A DNA stretch of 64,000 nt from JAIQGF01 sp051006995 (GTDB lineage: Bacteria > Acidobacteriota > Terriglobia > Terriglobales > Acidobacteriaceae): the NCBI GenBank assembly GCA_051006995.1, contig JBPCSQ010000003.1, positions 31,308 to 95,307 on the forward strand. The letters run 5' to 3'. The position numbers were made by a program, and so were the translations under genes. Under the pieces are notes generated by a model, which had not been told where the DNA came from, ran no database searches, and saw only the letters and a list, made by a program, of their open reading frames with translations. How positions within the stretch are numbered: the first letter of the stretch is position 1; every line of letters starts with the position of its first letter. Shown piece by piece: positions 1 through 7,806 of this stretch.

Positions 1-12
1 TATTGATAGAGA

Positions 13-1164
13 GTGGATGGTGTAGAACGAACGTTCGATAAGTGCCTCGACCTCCTCCAGGACCTCTCTTTCCCCAATGTTCGCCGGTGGAAGAGCGGCG
101 GCGGCAAGGCGGTCGGCTACTTCCCCGTCTATGCGCCCGTGGAACTGGTGCACGCCGCCGGCATGCTGCCGGTGGCGCTGGCCGGCGCCGGCGACCGGCT
201 CGACATCCAGCATGCCGATGCGCGCTTTGGCTCCTTCATCTGCTCTATCGTGAAGACCACGGCGGAGATGGCGCTGACCGGCGGCCTGGACTGCTTCGAG
301 GGCCTGCTGTTCTCGACCATTTGCGACTCGGCGCGAAACTTGTGCTTCGTGCTGAAGCGCAATCTTCCGCAAGCCTGCATCGAGTTCATTCACCTGCCGC
401 AGAACTGCAACTCGACGGCTACGGTGGATTTCCTGACCGAGGAGTACCGTCGCGTGCTCGCGCGTTTGGAGGAAATCACCGGCGCGGGCTGTTCGCAGGA
501 TGCGATCCGCGCCTCCATCGCGGTTTACAACGAAAACCGCCGCCTGATCCGCGAGCTCTGCGACTTGCGGCGGCATAGCCCGCACTTGCTCGCCGCGTGG
601 GAATCCTATGTCCTGATCCGGGCCGGAGGCGTAATGCCGGTCGAGGATCACAGTCGACTGCTGCGCGAAGCGATTCCGCAGATCCAGGGCCGGACCAACA
701 AGAAACGCGATTCGGTCCGCGTGATCATTGAGGGCGCATTCTGCGAGCAGCCTCCCCTGCAATTGATTCGACTGCTTGAGGACGCGGGATGCTACATCGT
801 GGCCGACGACCTCACGCTCGGGCAAAACTGGTTTGCGGGCGAGATCAGCAGCGAGGGCGATCCAGTGCGCGCGTTGGCGGACGCCTATGTCAACGCGTCG
901 CGATATTCCTCAGTGCGGCACGACTTCCGACAGCCGCGCTGGGATGGGTTGGCGGAGAAAGTACGTTCGCACGACGCCGCTGCCGTAGTCTTCCTGATCG
1001 CGAAGTTCTGCGAGCCTGCATATTTCGATTACGTGCCCTTCCGCCAGAAGCTGGACGAGCTCGGAATTCCTCACCTGCTGGTGGAATTCGAAGAGAAGCT
1101 TTTCACCTTCGACCGGCTGCGCACCGAGGCTGAGACTTTTGTCGAGGCGCTGGTCTTCGACTGA
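13..1164 (+). CDS. bcrC: Benzoyl-CoA reductase, BcrC/BzdN-type Fe-S subunit
   Basis: A 383-residue protein of the 2-hydroxyacyl-CoA dehydratase D-component / BcrC-BadD-BzdN family, cytoplasmic. In class I benzoyl-CoA reductase this kind of subunit, with BcrB/BzdO, forms the catalytic half that holds the active-site [4Fe-4S] cluster and reduces benzoyl-CoA to cyclohexa-1,5-diene-1-carbonyl-CoA. The length fits the family, and conserved-looking cysteines lie in the segments GSFICSIVK and STICDSARNLC. The start is GTG, four bases after an in-frame TAG, so it cannot extend further upstream. It is the first of seven same-strand genes with tiny gaps or overlaps. Subunit identity is inferred from length and gene order; a related dehydratase subunit is the alternative if the operon context is ignored. 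Confidence 0.85.
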   Translation: MDGVERTFDKCLDLLQDLSFPNVRRWKSGGGKAVGYFPVYAPVELVHAAGMLPVALAGAGDRLDIQHADARFGSFICSIVKTTAEMALTGGLDCFEGLLFSTICDSARNLCFVLKRNLPQACIEFIHLPQNCNSTATVDFLTEEYRRVLARLEEITGAGCSQDAIRASIAVYNENRRLIRELCDLRRHSPHLLAAWESYVLIRAGGVMPVEDHSRLLREAIPQIQGRTNKKRDSVRVIIEGAFCEQPPLQLIRLLEDAGCYIVADDLTLGQNWFAGEISSEGDPVRALADAYVNASRYSSVRHDFRQPRWDGLAEKVRSHDAAAVVFLIAKFCEPAYFDYVPFRQKLDELGIPHLLVEFEEKLFTFDRLRTEAETFVEALVFD

Positions 1165-1186
1165 CGTAAGGAGCCGCAAACACGCC

Positions 1187-2461
1187 ATGGCAGTGAAAAC
1201 GGAATACCGCGGCAACATCCACCAGCGCCAGAAAGAGCTCATGCTCGACTGGTACCGGCGGCTAGACGAAGCCGCCACCAGCGGCGAGCCGGCGAGCGTA
1301 TCCATGATGATTTCCGGCAACTGCGTGGAATTGCTGGAGGGATTCGGCGCCGAGCCGATCTATCCCGAAATCAACGCGCTGCAACTGGCAATCCGGCACC
1401 AGTCGCTGGAGCCGATCCTGGCGGCCGAAGACCTGGGGTACGCCGCCGACAATTGCGCCTACGTAAAAGCCGACATCGGGTGCTACCTGAAGGGAATCAC
1501 GCCCACTGGCGGCAAGCTGCCCAAGCCCACGCTGGTGCTGTGCAACTTCGTCGGCTGTAACACCTACCTGAAATGGTTTGAGCACGTCGCCAAGATGACC
1601 GGCTCACCGCTGGCCGTGGTGGACGTGCCATTCATGCGCGGCGAAGAGCCCAGCCAAGCGGATGTCGCCTACGTGGTGCGGCAACTCGAGGAAGTCATCG
1701 CCAAGCTGGAAACGCTGACCGGCCGCCGCTTCGATCAGGACCGCTTCCGCCAGGCAGTGCGCTGCGCCGCCGAGGTGGAGGATCTCTGGTCGAAGATCAA
1801 GCATCTTTCGCGGAGCTCGCCCTCGCCCTTCGATGCCTATTTCGACGCCATCACCCTGATGGGTCCGCTGTACGTTTACCGCGGACGCCAGGAAGGCGTG
1901 GACTTTTTCCGCGCGGCATTGGATGAGCTGAGCACGAAGCGCGATTCCCTGGTGGGATTGCAGGAGCTGGAAAAGTTTCGGCTGGTGTTCGAAGGCCCGC
2001 CGCCGTATCCGTATTTCCGCTCGTTCCGCGACATGTTCGCCAAGTGGAAAGCGTGCGCGGTGGCCTCCACCTACTCCACTGTCGGCGGGCTATGGGAGTT
2101 CGGCTTCCGCCACGACCCCGACCATCCCTTCGAGTCGGTGGCACGCCACATGATTGCGGAAAACGTAACCAACCGGAACCTGCTGCAGCGCTACCAGCAA
2201 GTTCGCCGCTACGTCGAGGAGTGGAACGCCGACGGCGTCATTATTCATTTCGTCAAAAGCTGCCGCCTGTTTTCCTGCGGCCAGGGGGACATGCGCGATT
2301 ACTTCAGCAAGCAGCTACACGTCCCCACGCTCTACATCGAATCGGACCTGGAAGATCCCCGGTATTTCGCCGAAGCGCAGATGAAGAACCGAGTGGATGC
2401 GTTCTTTGAGGCGCTGGAGCGCGCCAAGCGAATGGCCGGCAAAGCAGCGGCCAACGATTAG
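1187..2461 (+). CDS. bcrB: Benzoyl-CoA reductase, BcrB/BzdO-type Fe-S subunit
   Basis: A 424-residue protein of the same dehydratase D-component superfamily as its upstream neighbour but longer, as BcrB/BzdO is relative to BcrC/BzdN. Known role of the family: partner catalytic subunit that binds benzoyl-CoA and shares the active-site cluster. Candidate cluster cysteines are seen in VLCNFVGCNTYLKWFE and in KSCRLFSCGQGD near the C terminus. I chose ATG 1187 because AAGGAG lies about 13 bases upstream and the earlier in-frame start at 1139 would overlap the previous gene. The gap to the first gene is 22 bases and to the next 8 bases, so cotranscription is very likely. Confidence 0.85.
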   Translation: MAVKTEYRGNIHQRQKELMLDWYRRLDEAATSGEPASVSMMISGNCVELLEGFGAEPIYPEINALQLAIRHQSLEPILAAEDLGYAADNCAYVKADIGCYLKGITPTGGKLPKPTLVLCNFVGCNTYLKWFEHVAKMTGSPLAVVDVPFMRGEEPSQADVAYVVRQLEEVIAKLETLTGRRFDQDRFRQAVRCAAEVEDLWSKIKHLSRSSPSPFDAYFDAITLMGPLYVYRGRQEGVDFFRAALDELSTKRDSLVGLQELEKFRLVFEGPPPYPYFRSFRDMFAKWKACAVASTYSTVGGLWEFGFRHDPDHPFESVARHMIAENVTNRNLLQRYQQVRRYVEEWNADGVIIHFVKSCRLFSCGQGDMRDYFSKQLHVPTLYIESDLEDPRYFAEAQMKNRVDAFFEALERAKRMAGKAAAND

Positions 2462-2469
2462 GAGAATGG

Positions 2470-3312
2470 ATGAGGACTGCCGCAGGAGTTGACGTGGGCT
2501 CCACCCAGACCAAGGCGGTGCTGCTCTCCGAGCAAGGAGGCACGCCGCAGTTGGTGGCGAAGATCGTCGTGGACACTGGCGCCAACGTGCGCAAGGCCGC
2601 CGAAGGCGCCTTCGATCAATGTTGCCGCGCCGCCGGGATCCTGCCGAGCGAAGTCGGCTTCGTGGTCGGCACCGGCTACGGCCGCTACAACATTTCGTTT
2701 GGTCAGGCGCAGATGACGGAGATCACCTGCCATGCCCGCGGCGCGCACTTTCTTTGCCCGGGAACCCGCACCGTGATTGACATGGGGGGCCAGGATTCCA
2801 AGGCCATCAGCGTGGGAGAAAGCGGCGAGGTGCTGGACTTCGTCATGAACGACAAGTGCGCGGCCGGCACCGGGCGTTTTCTGGCCAACGCCGCCGAAGT
2901 GATGGGCGTCGGGCTGGACGAAATCGGGCCGCTGTCGCTGCGTGGCACTCGCCCGGTGAAGATGGCGACGGTGTGCACCGTCTTCGTCGAAGCCGACATT
3001 CTTTCCTACCTGGGGCAAGGCAAGAAGCCGGAAGACATCCTGGCCGGCGTTCATCTGGCGATCGCAAAACGTACGGTGTCGCTCGCCCGACGCCTGAATA
3101 TCGAGCCGGAAGTCACCATGACGGGCGGAGTCGCACAGAATCCCGGCATGGTCCAGGCTCTCGAGGAAGTGCTCGGCCGCCGCATGCAGGTCAGCGGCGA
3201 CGCCCAGTTCATCGGCGCCCTGGGCGCGGCCCTGTTCGCGCTGGAACGCATGGGCGAAAGCTTCGAATCCGCAGTATGGAGAACGCAGCATGCCGCTGGT
3301 AGCAGGAATTGA
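2470..3312 (+). CDS. bcrD: Benzoyl-CoA reductase ATPase subunit, BcrD/BzdQ-type
   Basis: A 280-residue ASKHA-fold ATPase of the BadF/BadG/BcrA/BcrD family. Such subunits form the activator half of class I benzoyl-CoA reductase: a dimer bridged by one [4Fe-4S] cluster that couples ATP hydrolysis to low-potential electron transfer. Visible motifs are the phosphate-1 loop GVDVGSTQTKAVL, DMGGQDSKAI, the cluster-region KCAAGTGRF, a second cysteine in ATVCTVFVEADI, and the adenosine motif TGGVAQNPG. ATG 2470 follows AGGAG and is nearly fused to the previous stop. It overlaps the next gene by 23 bases. BcrD versus BcrA assignment rests on similarity of pattern and length, not on alignment. Confidence 0.84.
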   Translation: MRTAAGVDVGSTQTKAVLLSEQGGTPQLVAKIVVDTGANVRKAAEGAFDQCCRAAGILPSEVGFVVGTGYGRYNISFGQAQMTEITCHARGAHFLCPGTRTVIDMGGQDSKAISVGESGEVLDFVMNDKCAAGTGRFLANAAEVMGVGLDEIGPLSLRGTRPVKMATVCTVFVEADILSYLGQGKKPEDILAGVHLAIAKRTVSLARRLNIEPEVTMTGGVAQNPGMVQALEEVLGRRMQVSGDAQFIGALGAALFALERMGESFESAVWRTQHAAGSRN

Positions 3313-5182
3313 TTGCGGTACCGGATTTACCAAGGCCGTGCTGGTCTCGCAGGAGAACGGCGGCCCCGCGCGCGTTCTGGGCAAGGGACGCAGCCGTAGC
3401 GGCATCCATGTGGACCAGGCTGCCGAGGCTGCCCTCGCTGCCGCCCTGGCCGAAGCCAAGTTGGCGCGTGATGATGTTGACTACGTGACGGCAACGGGAT
3501 TTGGCCGCTACAACCTGAGCTCGCGCGACATCCAGGTCACCGAAATCACCAGCGCGGCGCGCGCGGCGCACCTGTTGTTTGCCTCCGCCACTACGGTGCT
3601 CGATATCGGCAGCCAATCCACGCGCGCCATCGCCGTCGGCGAACGCGGCAAAGTCCGCACCTTCAAGAGCAACGACAAGTGCGCCGCGGGCTCCGGCATG
3701 TTCATCGCCCGCGCCGCCAAGTACCTGGAAATTCCGCTGGAGAGCGTGGGAGAACTTTCCCTCCGCGCCAGTCACCCGCAGCCGATCAGCAGCGTGTGCG
3801 CGGTGCTGGCGGAAAGCGAAATCATCAACCACGTCAGCGCCGGGGTGACCATCGAAGACATCCTGCGCGGGATTCACGACTCGCTCGCCGACCGCGCCGG
3901 CGCGTTGTTGAAGCGCGTGGGCATGACCGATGAGATCACTTTTATCGGCGGCGTTGCCCGGCAACAAGGGCTGGTGGCCGCGCTCGAGCAGCGCCTCGGG
4001 GTGAAGGTGAATGTTCCCGAGGACTGCGATTACGTGTGCGCCGTCGGGGCCGCGCTGCTGGGACTTCGACGCATGGCCGCGCGCGCGCCGGTTGCGTCCG
4101 GCGTGCTGACGGTCCAGGCCCATGGCTATCGTCTGGTTGCTCCGGGACAGCCGCTGCAAGCTTGCGAATTGTCGCTGAGCCCGGCGGCCGACGAGGTGGT
4201 CGTGCAGGTGATCGGGTGCGGCGTCTGCCACACCGATGTTGGATTCGCCGACGGCAGCGTACCCACGCGCCACCCTCTACCGATTGTCCTGGGACACGAG
4301 ATCGTCGGCCGCGTGACCGCGGCGGGAAAACAGGCGCATGGCATGGACGGCAAACTCGTCATCGTGCCCGCGGTGATTCCTTGCGGCGAGTGCCCTGCCT
4401 GCCAGGCGGGCCGGGCGACAGTTTGCCGCAAACAATTTATGCCGGGCAACGACGGCGATGGGGGTTTCGCCACCCATGTACGAGTCCCGGCGCGCGGGCT
4501 GTGCGTGGTGCCGGAGCCGCTGCCGGCGCAAGTGCGCGCCGAACATCTGTCGGTCGTTGCCGACGCTGTGACCACGCCGTTTGAAGCCATCCGCCGGGCG
4601 GGCGTCAGTGCGCAGGATGTGGTGGTGATCGTGGGCGCGGGCGGCATCGGCGGGTTTGGAGTTCAGATCGCCGCATCGTTCCAAGCTGCCGTGGTCGCGG
4701 TGGACGTGGACGACGAGCGCCTGGCATTGGCGGCAGCACACGGCGCCGCGCTCACGCTGAATCCTTCTGCCCTGGACGATAAGTCGCTGAAGTCGGCGGT
4801 GCGAGCCTTTGCTAAAGAAAAACGGCCGCAGTCGGTCGGGCTGAAGATTTTAGAAATGAGCGGCACGCCGGCAGGCCAGGCGACGGCCTTCAACCTGCTC
4901 GATTTCGGCGCTTATCTGGCCGTAGTCGGTTTTACGCCCAAGAAAATTGATATCAGGCTTTCCAACCTGATGGCGTTTGACGCTACGGTCCGGGGGAATT
5001 GGGGCTGTCCGCCCGAGCAGTATCCGGCAGCGCTGCAAATGGTGCTCGACGGCAAAATCGAAATCGCGCCCTACGTTGAGGAGCACTGGCTGGACGAAGC
5101 TCCTGAGGTATTCGAGGCGGTCGCGCAGCACCGCATCCGCCGCCGCGTAATTCTGAAGCCAAGACAAAACAATCTGGTGTAG
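3290..5182 (+). CDS. bcrA-had: Fusion: BcrA/BzdP-type ATPase + 6-hydroxycyclohex-1-ene-carbonyl-CoA dehydrogenase
   Basis: A 630-residue open frame made of two proteins that are normally separate. Residues 1 to about 263 are a second BcrA/BzdP-like ASKHA ATPase (GIDCGTGFTKAVLV, LDIGSQSTRAI, KCAAGSGMF, SSVCAVLAESEI, IGGVARQQG). From about residue 275 a zinc-dependent alcohol dehydrogenase follows: catalytic zinc motif GCGVCHTD, LGHEIVG, structural-zinc cysteines in PCGECPACQAGRATVC, and a Rossmann motif VGAGGIGGFGVQ. It fits Had, which oxidises 6-hydroxycyclohex-1-ene-1-carbonyl-CoA with NAD+. No stop codon separates the halves; the joint lies near residues 262-275 (about 4075-4115). A true fusion is the direct reading; a sequencing or assembly error that removed a stop is the alternative. 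Confidence 0.85.
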   Translation: MPLVAGIDCGTGFTKAVLVSQENGGPARVLGKGRSRSGIHVDQAAEAALAAALAEAKLARDDVDYVTATGFGRYNLSSRDIQVTEITSAARAAHLLFASATTVLDIGSQSTRAIAVGERGKVRTFKSNDKCAAGSGMFIARAAKYLEIPLESVGELSLRASHPQPISSVCAVLAESEIINHVSAGVTIEDILRGIHDSLADRAGALLKRVGMTDEITFIGGVARQQGLVAALEQRLGVKVNVPEDCDYVCAVGAALLGLRRMAARAPVASGVLTVQAHGYRLVAPGQPLQACELSLSPAADEVVVQVIGCGVCHTDVGFADGSVPTRHPLPIVLGHEIVGRVTAAGKQAHGMDGKLVIVPAVIPCGECPACQAGRATVCRKQFMPGNDGDGGFATHVRVPARGLCVVPEPLPAQVRAEHLSVVADAVTTPFEAIRRAGVSAQDVVVIVGAGGIGGFGVQIAASFQAAVVAVDVDDERLALAAAHGAALTLNPSALDDKSLKSAVRAFAKEKRPQSVGLKILEMSGTPAGQATAFNLLDFGAYLAVVGFTPKKIDIRLSNLMAFDATVRGNWGCPPEQYPAALQMVLDGKIEIAPYVEEHWLDEAPEVFEAVAQHRIRRRVILKPRQNNLV

Positions 5183-5190
5183 GTGCATTC

Positions 5191-6294
5191 ATGATGGATC
5201 ACAACCTGGCGCCGGAACACACGCCGGCCAACATCCTGGTCGAGCACAGACCGTGTCGCGGACGCGACCGTGCGGAAATCGCCGGCCTCCACAACGTCTG
5301 GATCACGCTCAACAATCCGCGCGAGATGAACAGCTACACCACCGAGATGACCAAGGAAATCATCCTGGCCGTTCGCGCCGCCGCCAATGACCGCGCCGCG
5401 GTCTGCGTGGTGCTCACCGGCGCGGGGACTCAGGCCTTCTGCAGCGGCGGAAATACGCGCGAGTACGCGGAAATCTACGCCGGCGCGCCCGCCGAGTACC
5501 GCCAGTACATGCGCCTGTTCAACGACATGGTGACCGCCATCCTGCACTGCGACAAGCCGGTCATCTGCCGCGCCAACGGCATGCGCGTGGGCGGCGGGCA
5601 GGAAATCGGAATGGCCTGCGACTTCTCGATTGCCTCGGATTTGGCGATCTTCAGCCAGGCAGGGCCGAAGCACGGCTCGGCGCCCGATGGCGGGAGCACG
5701 GACTTTCTGCCGCTCATGGTCGGCATCGAGCGCGCCATGACCAGCGGAACCCTCTGCGAGCCGTGGAGCGCACATCGCTTCTATTACTGGGGAGGCCTGA
5801 CGCAAATAGTTCCGGCGGCGCGCGTGGATGGCGCGTGGGTCGCAAATCCGCTGGTGGTCACCGACCGCATGCTGGATGAGTTCGGGCGCGTCGTTCTCGG
5901 CGACTTCCGAAGCGGCGCCGAACGGGAAAAGGGCAAAAGCATTCTGGCAGGCGCGCAGATTGATCTCTCGCTTCTCGACGCGGCGATCGAGGAGCTGTGC
6001 ACGCGCCTGCTGTACACCATGCCCGATTGCCTGACGAAGACGATCGAAAGCTTGCGCAAGCACAAGCTGGAGCACTGGGACCGAAATCGCGAGAGCAACC
6101 GCGCCTGGCTTTCCTTGAACATGATGACCGAGGCGAATGCCGGCTTTCGCGCCTTTCATTATGGTGACAAGAAGCAGCGGGAGGTGGATTTCGTCCGCCT
6201 GCGGCAGCGGCTTGCCGAAGGAGCGCGTTGGGATGAAGACCTGATCGCGGAGGTCGCGCCGTGGGCGGCAAAGAAAGCGGCGGCCCTGCCATGA
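5191..6294 (+). CDS. oah: 6-oxocyclohex-1-ene-1-carbonyl-CoA hydrolase
   Basis: A 367-residue crotonase-superfamily protein of the Oah/BamA type, the marker enzyme of anaerobic benzoyl-CoA degradation. It adds water to and opens the ring of 6-oxocyclohex-1-ene-1-carbonyl-CoA, giving 3-hydroxypimeloyl-CoA. The length is well above ordinary enoyl-CoA hydratases (about 260) and matches Oah. Visible segments are the oxyanion-hole region FCSGGNTREYAEIYAG, the NGMRVGGGQEIGMACDFSIA core, and GPKHGSAPDGGSTDFLP, which ordinary hydratases lack. It starts 8 bases after the fusion gene and ends in an ATGA overlap with the next gene. Confidence in the family is high because of these extended motifs and the pathway context. 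Confidence 0.92.
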   Translation: MMDHNLAPEHTPANILVEHRPCRGRDRAEIAGLHNVWITLNNPREMNSYTTEMTKEIILAVRAAANDRAAVCVVLTGAGTQAFCSGGNTREYAEIYAGAPAEYRQYMRLFNDMVTAILHCDKPVICRANGMRVGGGQEIGMACDFSIASDLAIFSQAGPKHGSAPDGGSTDFLPLMVGIERAMTSGTLCEPWSAHRFYYWGGLTQIVPAARVDGAWVANPLVVTDRMLDEFGRVVLGDFRSGAEREKGKSILAGAQIDLSLLDAAIEELCTRLLYTMPDCLTKTIESLRKHKLEHWDRNRESNRAWLSLNMMTEANAGFRAFHYGDKKQREVDFVRLRQRLAEGARWDEDLIAEVAPWAAKKAAALP

Positions 6295-7070
6295 CCTTCA
6301 ACAAAATCCGTTGCGATTCCCTGTTCGATGGACGCGTCGCGAAAATCTCGCTGGCGGCGCCCAAGGCCAATATTGTTGACCAGACAATGATCGTGGAACT
6401 CGAGCGCGCATTCTCCGGCTGCAAAGGCCGCCGCCTGCATGCAATTGTGTTGACCGCCGAAGGCCCCAATTTCAGTTACGGCGCCAGCGTGCAGGAGCAT
6501 TTGCCCGAGCACATTCAAACCACGTTGCAAGTGCTCCACCGGCTTTTGCGCACGATTGCCGGCGCAGAAGCCCCCGTCATCGCGGCCGTACGAGGGCAAT
6601 GCCTCGGGGGCGGCTTCGAACTCGTTCTGGCGTGCGACTTGATCATCGCCGAAGCAGACGCAGTGTTTGCGTCCCCTGAGATCAAGCTCGGCGTCTTTCC
6701 ACCGGCGGCTTGTGCGCTGTTGCCCGTGCGCATCGGCGCTGCGTCCGCCAGCGCGGTCGTGCTCACCGGCGCCTCTCTCTGTGCGGAACACGCGCGTAGC
6801 TTCGGCCTAGTGTCGCAACTCGTCGCGTCGGGAGAGCTGGAACGCGAGTTGCTGCGCTGGCTGGAATCGGACTTCGCGCCTCGCTCCCGTGACAGTTTGC
6901 GCCTGGCAGCGCAGGCCACGCGCCGACCGGTATTGCGTGCGCTGGAACAAGACCTGCCAGTGCTGGAACGGCTGTATCTGGATGAGCTGATGAAATGCGA
7001 TGACGCCGTCGAGGGCATCCGCGCTTTTCTTGAAAAGCGAGCGCCGCGATTTGCGGCGGTGGCGAGGTGA
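6291..7070 (+). CDS. dch: Cyclohexa-1,5-diene-1-carbonyl-CoA hydratase
   Basis: A 259-residue crotonase-family protein. In this operon it most likely is Dch, which hydrates the dienoyl-CoA produced by benzoyl-CoA reductase to 6-hydroxycyclohex-1-ene-1-carbonyl-CoA, the substrate of Had. The segment FSYGASVQEHLPEH, which stands where general hydratases have a different oxyanion-hole loop, and the core AAVRGQCLGGGFELVLACDL fit Dch. ATG 6291 overlaps the oah stop as ATGA, a sign of translational coupling. A GTG at 6261 in the same frame would give ten extra residues inside oah and is less likely. A general enoyl-CoA hydratase is the fallback name. Confidence 0.85.
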   Translation: MTFNKIRCDSLFDGRVAKISLAAPKANIVDQTMIVELERAFSGCKGRRLHAIVLTAEGPNFSYGASVQEHLPEHIQTTLQVLHRLLRTIAGAEAPVIAAVRGQCLGGGFELVLACDLIIAEADAVFASPEIKLGVFPPAACALLPVRIGAASASAVVLTGASLCAEHARSFGLVSQLVASGELERELLRWLESDFAPRSRDSLRLAAQATRRPVLRALEQDLPVLERLYLDELMKCDDAVEGIRAFLEKRAPRFAAVAR

Positions 7071-7795
7071 GCGTGGCGCAGGGCGAACTGCACGGCAAGG
7101 TAGCGGTGGTGACTGGCGGTTCGGGCGCGATTGGAACCGCCATCTGTTCGGCGCTGGCCGCCGCCGGGGCAACTGCCGTGTCTTTCGATGTCACTGCGCC
7201 CCCGCACGGCGCCGCCTGGATCGCGTGTGACGTTCGCAGCGATGAATCCGTGTCTCACGCAGTCCAATCGGCGCAGGAACAATATGGACGGCTGGACATT
7301 GCCGTTCACGCGGCCGGCGTTTCGCGCGACGCCGTCGTGTGGAAGCTGTCGGTTGACGACTGGGACCTGGTCCACCAGGTCAACCTGCGCGGCGCGTTCC
7401 TTCTGTTGCGGCACTGCCTTCCCCTCCTGCGCAAGCAGAACGCAGGCCGCGTCGTGCTCATCGGCTCGATCAACGGCTCGCGGGGCAAGTTCGGCACCGC
7501 CGCCTACTCTTCCAGCAAGGCGGGATTGCTCGGGCTGGCCAAGAGCGTCGCCCGCGAAACCGGACGCTTCGGTGTGATGGTCAACGTGATCGAACCGGGC
7601 TGGGTACGTACTCCCATGACCGAATCCGTGCCACAGCAGGTACGCGATGCCGCCCTGGCGGAAAGCCTGGTCGGCAGCTTGCTGGATCCCTCGGATGTTG
7701 CCGCCGCAACCGTTTTCCTCTGCGGCAATGGCGCGAAGCGGATCACCGGGCAGGTGCTCCGTGTGGATGGCGGGCAGTTTCTCGGCCCGATCTGA
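7067..7795 (+). CDS. SDR-family oxidoreductase (FabG/BadH-like)
   Basis: A 242-residue short-chain dehydrogenase/reductase. It has the cofactor loop TGGSGAIGTA near the N terminus, the catalytic YSSSK, the PGWVRTPM segment and the C-terminal VDGGQ typical of FabG-like enzymes. It starts at GTG in a GTGA overlap with dch, so it is translated with the ring-degradation genes. From position it may oxidise a CoA-bound hydroxy acid, for instance 3-hydroxypimeloyl-CoA made by Oah, or act like BadH of the cyclohexanecarboxyl branch; the sequence alone does not decide between them. It ends 11 bases before the convergent mnmE gene, so it is the last gene of the operon. Confidence 0.82.
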   Translation: MSVAQGELHGKVAVVTGGSGAIGTAICSALAAAGATAVSFDVTAPPHGAAWIACDVRSDESVSHAVQSAQEQYGRLDIAVHAAGVSRDAVVWKLSVDDWDLVHQVNLRGAFLLLRHCLPLLRKQNAGRVVLIGSINGSRGKFGTAAYSSSKAGLLGLAKSVARETGRFGVMVNVIEPGWVRTPMTESVPQQVRDAALAESLVGSLLDPSDVAAATVFLCGNGAKRITGQVLRVDGGQFLGPI

Positions 7796-7806
7796 CGCAC
7801 CGCACG

